Below, in pieces: positions 1 to 5,683 of a stretch of DNA of 10,401 bases (position 1 is its first letter; every line of letters begins with the position of its first letter). Position numbers and translations under genes: made by a program. The notes beneath the pieces are model-generated. The model was not told the origin of the DNA and did not search any database. It was given only the letters and a program-made list of their open reading frames with translations. Source of the DNA: Planctomycetaceae bacterium (GTDB lineage Bacteria > Planctomycetota > Planctomycetia > Pirellulales > Thermoguttaceae); the NCBI GenBank assembly GCA_031266315.1, contig JAISBG010000496.1, positions 1 to 10,401 on the forward strand, read 5' to 3'.

Positions 1-988
1 CCGTTTCGTTGTGTTCTTCGAGAAACATCTGAGCAAGTATCGGAATGTCTTCTTTACGTTGGCGAAGCGGCGGAAGTTCAATCGTAATTGTTCCCAGTAT
101 AATCGGAAATGATTCATGATTCGTCCAGTGATTGGGAGTTTGTGTTGAGACGGCAATCAGGCGTTGGTTGGCATAACTTGCCGTTACAAATTCAGCAATA
201 AGCGGATAAAGTGTTGCCGGTAACGCATCGGCGTCTTTCAGAAACAAGGTATGCCGCCGCGAAGTTTCCTCACGTTGAAACCGTTTTCGAAACGCATAAA
301 TTGTTGAGGCAATCAATTCCTGTTCGAGAACTTGACATTCGATCGGCACAAACGCACCGGGCGGTTCATTGCTCTGACCGTAATGAATTGCCGACGCAAG
401 ATGTTCTTTACCGATTCCCGGTTCACCTAAAATTAAAACCGACGCGGTCGAATCAACCGCCAACCTTGCTAAACGTCGAACACGTTGCATTGACGGCGAG
501 GCACCAATCATTCGATCCCACCGAAACCGTCCCGCCTGACGCCGGCGAAACGATAATAAGGTTTGATGAAGTTCCGATGCGGCTTGCCGTTCGGCGGTTT
601 CCGGTTGTTCCGGCGAAATTGTCGCCGCATCCGATTCATCAACCAGAACAAGAACACCGTTGGGACTTTGCGGAATAGAAAGCGGAACAAAATCAGCGTA
701 ACGCCGACTTTGCGATGTAATACGGTCAATCGTCAACAAAATCCGACAACGTTGTCCTTGAAACACTTCCGGCGGCGGAGCCAAAGCGGCGGCAACTATT
801 TCATGTTTCTGCCGCGACGTTGAAGCCCGATAGCGAAGCGATTGACCAATGAGTTGTTCCGCCTGACACCCCGTCCATTCTTCCAACGCACGATTACAAA
901 ACAACAATGTTGCACTACCGTCGAGAAGAAAAAACGGCTGCTGAATTGTCTGTAAAAATCTAGTCGGTTTTGAAGAACGAAATTTCAT
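1..988 (-). CDS. PAS / sigma-54-interaction-type AAA+ regulator, degenerate, C-terminus off the window
   Basis: This minus-strand reading frame opens at an ATG (986-988) and runs without a stop to the left edge, giving 329 residues. Residues about 11-110 look like a PAS sensor domain (FLLDGSATLLFCNRALEEWTG, then QLIGQSL). Residues about 160-329 match the start of the AAA+ domain of NtrC-like enhancer-binding proteins: MIGASPSMQRVRRLA, a Walker A GEPGIGKE (188-195), and PPLRQRKEDIPILA (306-319). Two key elements are lost. The segment that should carry ELFGHEKGAFTGA, the sigma-54 contact loop, is replaced by unrelated sequence. The Walker B region, usually LFLDE, reads HTLFLKDADALP (246-257), so the Asp-Glu pair is Lys-Asp. 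Inference: the protein probably cannot activate sigma-54 RNA polymerase in the standard way and may be a regulatory relic or a repurposed ATP-binding protein. A DNA-binding C-terminus would lie outside the window. No clear ribosome binding site precedes the ATG. Confidence 0.85.
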   Translation of the reverse strand, partial: MKFRSSKPTRFLQTIQQPFFLLDGSATLLFCNRALEEWTGCQAEQLIGQSLRYRASTSRQKHEIVAAALAPPPEVFQGQRCRILLTIDRITSQSRRYADFVPLSIPQSPNGVLVLVDESDAATISPEQPETAERQAASELHQTLLSFRRRQAGRFRWDRMIGASPSMQRVRRLARLAVDSTASVLILGEPGIGKEHLASAIHYGQSNEPPGAFVPIECQVLEQELIASTIYAFRKRFQREETSRRHTLFLKDADALPATLYPLIAEFVTASYANQRLIAVSTQTPNHWTNHESFPIILGTITIELPPLRQRKEDIPILAQMFLEEHNET

Positions 989-1068
989 CTTGAGTATTAA
1001 GTATAAACACGGAATTACCGCAACATAACGTAACCGCTCACGGAATTGATACGAAAGACATTAACTAT

Positions 1069-1418
1069 CTCCTGTTACGCACCGTAGGTAAAAAAGTCGG
1101 TCAAATATACATCAACACAGTAGGATTGCAAGTTTTCCTCCGCCCTGCAAGGGCAACACAAGCCAGCCCGCCGCAACGCGGCGGGTAAGTCCCGCCCGAA
1201 CAATCGCCCTGTAAGGGCAGCATAACTATTGTTACCTTTTCCATCGGTATACTGCCCTTTCAGGGCGGCGTGTTATTGGATTTCACCCGCCGCGTTGCGG
1301 CGGGCTGGCTTGTGTTGCCCCTAAAGGGGCGAAGGAAAAACTTGCGATCCTACCGACATCAAAATTCTGATGTTAATGTATGTTTGACCGACTTTTCGCC
1401 TACGGGGCGGAACAGGAG
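1069..1418. repeat. Outer palindrome arms enclosing repeat element A1
   Basis: The segments 1069-1117 and 1371-1418 are imperfect inverted repeats of about 48 bp with one gap and roughly 85% match. Both ends read CTCCTGTT, and both contain GTCGGTCAAA or its complement. If the inner element is removed, the two arms close into one hairpin with a short loop. This is a different sequence from the element A1 that lies between the arms. No gene lies inside it. Confidence 0.8.
1118..1355. mobile_element. Palindromic element A, copy 1 (MITE-like)
   Basis: This is a 238-bp element with terminal inverted repeats (GTAGGATTGCAAG at the left, CTTGCGATCCTAC at the right). It contains a perfect 35-bp inverted repeat (1151-1185 with 1286-1320). 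Each arm also folds on itself, with CCCGCCGCAACGCGGCGGG at 1167-1185 and its partner at 1286-1304, plus small GCCCT...AGGGC hairpins. A second copy lies at 2536-2777. It is flanked by near-identical 9-bp direct repeats, ACATCAACA (1109-1117) and ACATCAAAA (1356-1364), as expected of a target-site duplication. It has no coding capacity, so a trans-acting transposase elsewhere in the genome is inferred. Confidence 0.75.
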
Positions 1419-1450
1419 GTAATAAGTATCGAATTCGCTTGCGTCCCCGA

Positions 1451-1478
1451 ACTATTCACTATTCACTATTCACTAACT
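1451..1478. repeat. 7-bp tandem repeat, three ACTATTC units plus ACTAACT
   Basis: Three exact ACTATTC heptamers are followed by a variant ACTAACT. Closely related heptamers (ACTATCC, ACTATCA) form the inverted array at 3583-3670, which ends in the same ACTAACT. They resemble in style the short tandemly repeated heptanucleotides known from cyanobacteria. The function is unknown. The rest of this spacer (1479-1697) shows no gene, only AT-rich sequence and a 17-bp imperfect direct repeat at 1578-1594 and 1600-1616. Confidence 0.85.
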
Positions 1479-1697
1479 GAGGTCTTGACTGAATGGCAAT
1501 TAAATGAGATACTAATCGCCAATACTTTCCTTAACGTTATCTATTGCTCGGAACCAACCAAGAAAAAGATAAAATGTAGCAGAAACCGAAAAGGATTGCA
1601 GCAGAAACGAAAAAGGGGTGAAAACCAATTGGAAAAAATACCCGAACTTAAAAAATAGAACACGTAAAAATATTGTATAAAAATACAAATTTGTTTT

Positions 1698-1704
1698 AGA
1701 GGAA
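1698..1704 (+). promoter_or_regulatory. Ribosome binding site of yebC
   Basis: AGAGGAA lies 8 bases before the ATG at 1713. It is the only clear Shine-Dalgarno sequence seen in front of a gene in this window and supports that start. Just upstream, TTGTAT-AAAA-ATACAA (1673-1688) is a perfect 6-bp dyad containing a TATAAA that could be part of a promoter; that part is speculative. Confidence 0.65.
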
Positions 1705-1712
1705 CATATTTC

Positions 1713-2480
1713 ATGTCAGGACATTCGCATTGGGCAGGAATCAAACATAAAAAAGCGTTGGTTGACGCCAAACGAGGTAAACTTTGGAGCAAATTGGCAA
1801 AAGCAATCATTATCGCGGCAAAACTCGGTGGCGGTGACCCCGATGCCAATATTCGGCTTCGGGCGGCAATTGACGAAGCCAAAGCTGTGAGTTTGCCCAA
1901 AGAAAATATCGCACGGGCAATCAAACGCGGTGCCGGTGAACTCGGCTCCGAACAATTAGATGAACTGATTTACGAAGGTTATGGACCCGGCGGGGTTGCC
2001 GTTTTAGCCGAAGCGGTTACCGATAACCGTAACCGTACCTCGCCCGAAATCAAAAAGATTTTTGAAGTCTGCGGCGGTAAACTCGGAACAACCGGTTGTG
2101 TTTCGTGGAATTTTGAAAAGAAAGGTTTTTTCATTATTCCAAAAAATGTTCCTAAAAAAGGAACATTGACGGAAGATGTTGTAATGGAATTAGCGTTGGA
2201 AGCCGGAGCTGACGATGTTCAGGAAACAGAAGATGGATTTGAAATTACGTGTTTGCCGGAATCCTACGAATCCGTGTCGAACGCCTTACAACGTGCCGGA
2301 ATCGAACCGGAAGAATCCCAGTTAAGCCTGATGCCCAAAGATACCGCAGAAATTTCCGATACCGAAACCGCCGCCCGAATACTCAAACTCATGGAATTGC
2401 TCGATGACCACGATGATATCCAAAAAGTTTCCTCAAATTTTAATATCGCCGAAGAAATTATAAATCAATTGGAATCGTAA
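1713..2480 (+). CDS. yebC: YebC/PmpR-family (TACO1-like) protein
   Basis: This 255-residue protein matches the family along its full length; members are usually about 240-250 residues. The N-terminus MSGHSHWAGIKHKKA with the following KRGKLWSKLAKAI is the family hallmark. It is followed by GGGDPDANIRLRAAIDEAK, the LPKENIARAIKRG segment, and YEGYGPGGVAVLAEAVTDNR (residues about 88-107). The rest is the usual acidic domains. Bacterial YebC proteins were long annotated as transcriptional regulators; more recent work on this family and its mitochondrial relative TACO1 points to a role on the ribosome in translating difficult stretches such as polyproline. Its usual partners ruvC/ruvA are not adjacent here. 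The start is fixed by the conserved N-terminus and a good ribosome binding site. The gene stands alone, with palindromic elements on both sides. Confidence 0.96.
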   Translation: MSGHSHWAGIKHKKALVDAKRGKLWSKLAKAIIIAAKLGGGDPDANIRLRAAIDEAKAVSLPKENIARAIKRGAGELGSEQLDELIYEGYGPGGVAVLAEAVTDNRNRTSPEIKKIFEVCGGKLGTTGCVSWNFEKKGFFIIPKNVPKKGTLTEDVVMELALEAGADDVQETEDGFEITCLPESYESVSNALQRAGIEPEESQLSLMPKDTAEISDTETAARILKLMELLDDHDDIQKVSSNFNIAEEIINQLES

Positions 2481-2535
2481 AATTATATATTATACTGTGT
2501 TAGGGTTGTATTTGGTATTTTTCAAGTAACTATTT

Positions 2536-2777
2536 CAGTAGGATTGCAAGTTTTTCCCTCGCCCCTTTAGGGGCATTGCATAACAACCCACCGCAACGCG
2601 GTGGGGTAAAGTACACCCCAAATTTCGCCCTGAAAGGGCAATGGATTAAAATCACCAGTCTGCTTTGCATTGCCCTTTCAGGGCGATTGTTGGGGGAGGA
2701 CTGTTACCCACCGCGTTGCGGTGGGTGAATATGCGTTGCCCCTAAAGGGGCGGAGGAAAAAGTTTGCAATCCTACTG
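2536..2777. mobile_element. Palindromic element A, copy 2 (MITE-like)
   Basis: This is a 242-bp element beginning CAGTAGGATTGCAAG and ending TTGCAATCCTACTG, homologous to copy 1 at 1118-1355 and fills most of the 378-bp yebC-pgsA spacer. It keeps the same order of small hairpins: GCCCCTTTAGGGGC, CCCACCGCAACGCGGTGGG (2587-2605), GCCCTGAAAGGGC, and their mirror images. Compared with copy 1, the central hairpin has a G-C pair replaced by A-T in both arms. Flanking sequences GTAACTATTT (2526-2535) and GTAACACTATTT (2778-2789) may be a decayed target duplication. It starts 56 bases after the yebC stop and could fold in the transcript as a terminator or processing site; that is inferred. Confidence 0.75.
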
Positions 2778-2858
2778 GTAACACTATTTTCCAGATTGAT
2801 CCGAAAATATGAAAATGCCCAAAATATCCGGTTTATTTTCCGTAATTTGTTTCCAGCG

Positions 2859-3587
2859 ATGAACGTTCCCAATATATTAACGTTATTCCGAGTTTTTTTT
2901 GCGATTGCGGTATTTTATTTTACTGCGATGAAGGATTACGATTTTGGTCTGTTCTTTTTTGTTCTTGCAACACTTACTGATTTTCTTGATGGTTGGTGGG
3001 CAAGGAAATTCAGACAGATTACGGTTTTCGGGCGGATTATGGATCCGTTTGCGGACAAATTTTTGATATGCGGAGTTTTTGTTTGCCTTGTCGCAATTCC
3101 CGAACTCACGTCTGATGCCGGCGGTTATCCGGTGTGGTTAATGCTTCAACCTTGGATGGTGATTGTGATTCTTGGGCGGGAACTTCTTGTTACATCGCTT
3201 CGTTCTTTTGTCGAATCTTCCGGCGGTGATTTTTCCGCCAAATGGATTGGTAAATGGAAAATGGCTTTTCAATGTGTGGCGGTGATTGCCTGTTTCCTTT
3301 ATCTTGCCGGCGGAGCCGAACGGGTAATTTCGACCAATCGCGGTGATTTGACCACACATGAAGTTCTTGTCAGTGATTTTTTTCGACCGGATGTTGTTGT
3401 GGCGAATGATTCCGGTTCGATGCTTGCCGGAATTTTTGATTTTAGTTTCGGTACAAAATATTGGCGCAATATTGTTTTTTACACAATGCTTGTTTCGCTC
3501 TGGTTAACGGTTTCCATTACGTTTATTTCCGGTCTCGATTACAGCATTAACGCCGCACGAATGATCCGAAAATTTAGTGGAAAGTGA
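2859..3587 (+). CDS. pgsA: CDP-diacylglycerol--glycerol-3-phosphate 3-phosphatidyltransferase
   Basis: This integral membrane enzyme makes phosphatidylglycerophosphate from CDP-diacylglycerol and glycerol 3-phosphate, the committed step to phosphatidylglycerol and cardiolipin. The N-terminus MNVPNILTLFRV is typical of PgsA. The CDP-alcohol phosphotransferase signature is complete: D41, D44, G45, A48, R49, G58, D62 and D66 in DFLDGWWAR...GRIMDPFAD. REL (107-109) and GKWKMAFQ (131-138) match later family blocks. Hydrophobic segments lie near residues 12-24, 29-40, 68-83, 92-112, 135-152 and 204-225. It is odd in length, 242 residues against about 180-200 usually, because of an extra loop of roughly 50 residues (153-203) before the last membrane segment. 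The frame stays open upstream to 2670, but that part comes from element A2, so the ATG at 2859 is preferred. No Shine-Dalgarno sequence is visible. Other CDP-alcohol phosphotransferases are possible but less likely. Confidence 0.87.
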   Translation: MNVPNILTLFRVFFAIAVFYFTAMKDYDFGLFFFVLATLTDFLDGWWARKFRQITVFGRIMDPFADKFLICGVFVCLVAIPELTSDAGGYPVWLMLQPWMVIVILGRELLVTSLRSFVESSGGDFSAKWIGKWKMAFQCVAVIACFLYLAGGAERVISTNRGDLTTHEVLVSDFFRPDVVVANDSGSMLAGIFDFSFGTKYWRNIVFYTMLVSLWLTVSITFISGLDYSINAARMIRKFSGK

Positions 3588-3670
3588 ATAGTTGATAGTG
3601 GATAGTGCCGCAAGCGTTTCATTTATCCACCATTAACTATCCACTATCAACTATCAACTATCCACTAACT
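3583..3670. repeat. Inverted array of 7-bp repeats between pgsA and the next gene
   Basis: Heptamers GAATAGT, TGATAGT, GGATAGT (3586-3606) face ACTATCC, ACTATCA, ACTATCA, ACTATCC, ACTAACT (3636-3670). ACTATCCACTATCAACTAT (3636-3654) is the perfect complement of 3588-3606, a 19-bp stem with a 29-base loop. The array overlaps the pgsA stop codon (TGA at 3585-3587). It could act as a hairpin terminator or processing signal, but there is no T-run after it. Confidence 0.85.
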
Positions 3671-3673
3671 ACG

Positions 3674-4471
3674 TTGCTTTCGTTTGAAGAATACATAGAA
3701 CAGACTTTTTTCTTTGAGGCGTTTCGTTTACGTCTGGAGGACGGTTTTTCGACACAGGAATTTTTAACTTCAATCCGTAACGAATTACTTGCAACAACAC
3801 AGTTGCCATTGGCGGTTGATTTCCTGTTGACGGACATGAAACACACGGGAGTTTTGTCGGCGGCGATGAACCGAATCGGACATTATTTTACGCCGTTTCA
3901 GACGTTTGTTATCGCGGAAAGCGAACGCGAAGGAGGACGATTTGATTTTCGGATTGCTCTTGAGATTTTGGCACATGAAGTAAAATATCGGAGCGAAAAT
4001 CCGCCGGTTCAGGGATTGTTTTTTTACCAATTTGAAACACTTTGCCGTAACCGTTTGGGTTATGATCGCGGTTTGGAAGTCATGATTCGAGATGATATTT
4101 ACAATAACGATTGGAAAGCGTGGCTTAGTATTTTGCGTCGTCAGATTGGTTTGGTTGATTTAGCCGACATGATTTTTTATCGAAGCGAATTTTATAAACA
4201 GAAAAACGACGAAGCGGATATTGTTCCGTTGTTTGGTGAACGTGAAGGGCGTATTGCGTTCGCGTCACGAAAACGCGATCCCATGTATCTTTTTTCTGCG
4301 TTGTCCCGACATCTTGGTTATCCGTCTGTTCCGCGACAAAAACGTGTTGCCGAAGAAGAAAATCTGATTCCGGTTCTGCAACGCCGTATCGAACATCTGG
4401 AAAACAAACTCCAACTCATCGAAGAAGAACTACGCGGCGGAATCAATCTCAATCGTTATCTCGTACATTAA
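3674..4471 (+). CDS. Conserved-looking hypothetical protein with C-terminal coiled coil
   Basis: I do not recognise this family. From the TTG at 3674 the product is 265 residues, begins LSFEEYIEQTFFFEAFR, and appears soluble and mainly helical, with no signal peptide or membrane segment. A charged heptad-like stretch near the C-terminus (residues about 227-254, EEENLIPVLQRRIEHLENK...) predicts a coiled coil, suggesting oligomerisation or a protein partner. No catalytic motif, cysteine cluster or nucleotide-binding loop is seen. Codon use resembles its neighbours and the frame is long, so it is very likely a real gene. The frame extends upstream to a GTG at 3605, but those residues (STINYPL twice) are only translated heptamer repeat, so the start is uncertain and the TTG is my choice. 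It sits between pgsA and thiG on the same strand, 126 bases before thiG, but nothing ties it to either pathway. Confidence 0.75.
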   Translation: MLSFEEYIEQTFFFEAFRLRLEDGFSTQEFLTSIRNELLATTQLPLAVDFLLTDMKHTGVLSAAMNRIGHYFTPFQTFVIAESEREGGRFDFRIALEILAHEVKYRSENPPVQGLFFYQFETLCRNRLGYDRGLEVMIRDDIYNNDWKAWLSILRRQIGLVDLADMIFYRSEFYKQKNDEADIVPLFGEREGRIAFASRKRDPMYLFSALSRHLGYPSVPRQKRVAEEENLIPVLQRRIEHLENKLQLIEEELRGGINLNRYLVH

Positions 4472-4597
4472 AAATCGTAATATTTCAACAGAGTTTTCGT
4501 TGCAAGTTTATGTAAAAATATACTCCGCAAGGTTACTAAATTTAACGTTCCTTTATTTAATTTCCTTTCTTTTACTTTTTACTTTTTTACTTAATAT

Positions 4598-5395
4598 ATG
4601 TTAAAAATAGGTTCACACACATTTAACAGTCGTCTTTTTGTTGGGACGGGCAAATATGTTTCTTACGAAACGATGCAACAGACGCTTGATATTTCCGGTT
4701 CGGAATGTATAACGGTTGCGGTTCGTCGTGAGCGGCTTTTTGATTCACAAGGTTGGCGGCTGCTTGATTTTATTGACACGAAACGTTACACTATATTACC
4801 CAATACGGCGGGCTGTTTTAGTGCGGACGAGGCGATTCGTGTTGCTCGTCTTGGTCGTGAAATTCTTGATCAAATGGGCAACCCCGGCGCAAACTGGATC
4901 AAACTCGAATGTCTTGGCGATACGAAAACATTGCTGCCTGATCCGATTGAAACCGTAACGGCAACCGAAATATTGGTTAAAGATGGTTTTGAGGTTCTTG
5001 TTTATACAACAGATGATCCGCTTATTGCTAAACGACTCAAAAATTGTGGAGCGGTGGCGGTGATGCCTGCGGGGAGTCCGATTGGTTCGGGGCAGGGAAT
5101 TTTGAATCCGAATGCGATTCGGATTTGTATGGAATATTTGAAAGAAAACGATCCTGAATATCCGGTAATTGTTGATGCTGGAGTTGGAGCGGCGAGTGAT
5201 GTTTCGGCGGCGATGGAACTTGGTGCTGACGGAGTTCTGCTCAACACTGCAATTGCCGGAGCCAAAGACCCAATTATCATGGCACAGGCAATGAGACTAG
5301 CATGTGAAGCGGGACGTTTATCTTTCTTGGCAGGACGAATCCCGAAAAAACTTTACGCCACCGCAAGCAGCCCACTCGATGGACGTGTTACATAA
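4598..5395 (+). CDS. thiG: Thiazole synthase ThiG
   Basis: ThiG forms the thiazole phosphate half of thiamine from 1-deoxy-D-xylulose 5-phosphate, dehydroglycine (or glycine-derived imine) and the sulfur carried by ThiS thiocarboxylate. The 265-residue product covers the whole TIM-barrel family. It shows [10 protein letters not shown] near the N-terminus, TVAVRRER (39-46), [13 protein letters not shown] (67-79), and the block [10 protein letters not shown] with the Schiff-base lysine K102 and E104. [13 protein letters not shown] and [13 protein letters not shown] followed by [17 protein letters not shown] form the phosphate-binding end. Standalone thiG is normal, but no thiS, thiH, thiO or thiF is next to it, and no TPP riboswitch is apparent in the 126-base spacer upstream. 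No Shine-Dalgarno sequence precedes the ATG. The gene is convergent with araB. Confidence 0.96.
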   Translation: MLKIGSHTFNSRLFVGTGKYVSYETMQQTLDISGSECITVAVRRERLFDSQGWRLLDFIDTKRYTILPNTAGCFSADEAIRVARLGREILDQMGNPGANWIKLECLGDTKTLLPDPIETVTATEILVKDGFEVLVYTTDDPLIAKRLKNCGAVAVMPAGSPIGSGQGILNPNAIRICMEYLKENDPEYPVIVDAGVGAASDVSAAMELGADGVLLNTAIAGAKDPIIMAQAMRLACEAGRLSFLAGRIPKKLYATASSPLDGRVT

Positions 5396-5415
5396 AATTG
5401 TTAGTGTGTATGTGT

Positions 5416-5673
5416 AAAGGTCAGCAACCATGAGGTAGTCAACCTTTCGCTGAAAGGTTGCATCGGTGGAGTCCTCATTTTGCCGCCGTTAATTGGGTTC
5501 ACCGTCGGCGAAAAAAGGTGGGCAATCCGTCCGCTGGACGGTTGCGCCGGTGGAGTCTTTATTTTGCCGTCGTTCATCTAATTCACTGTCGGCGAGTACG
5601 CCGACGCGACCTTTTAGCAAAAGGTCGCCTACCTTATGATTGCCTAGAAATTTTACCTATTATTTTACTATTC
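5416..5673. mobile_element. Palindromic element B, copy 1 (MITE-like)
   Basis: This is an element of about 258 bp between convergent thiG and araB, fitting almost exactly into the spacer and ending 10 bases from the araB stop. Its ends are imperfect inverted repeats of about 45 bp (AGCAACCATGAGGTAGTC at the left, complement of AGGCAATCATAAGGTAGGC at the right). It contains triloop hairpins AACCTTTCGCTGAAAGGTT (5441-5459), CCGTCCGCTGGACGG (5527-5541) and a 10-bp stem with AGC loop (5606-5628), the last preceded directly by GTCGGCGAGTACGCCGAC (5588-5605). A segment of about 57 bp is repeated directly at 84-bp spacing (5455-5511 and 5539-5595). It has no coding capacity. It may double as a bidirectional terminator. 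Confidence 0.72.
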
Positions 5674-5683
5674 TCACTGGTTT

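Noticed and set aside
211..823. Open frames on both strands near the left edge
   Set aside because: They are shadows of the minus-strand PAS/AAA+ gene, which alone carries recognisable motifs.
1069..1418. CRISPR-like array of repeats
   Set aside because: The repeats are inverted arms and mini-hairpins, not regularly spaced direct repeats with unique spacers, and no cas gene is present.
1380..1658. Plus-strand open frame of 92 codons before yebC
   Set aside because: It begins in the outer palindrome arm, runs through the heptamer repeats and ends in a lysine-rich low-complexity stretch. No protein-like pattern or ribosome binding site is seen.
2670..2858. Upstream extension of pgsA by 63 codons
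   Set aside because: The extra residues are mostly translation of repeat element A2. The family N-terminus MNVPNILTLFR starts at 2859.
4472..4597. TPP riboswitch upstream of thiG
   Set aside because: No CUGAGA-type conserved core or paired-helix layout of a THI box is visible in this short, AT-rich spacer.
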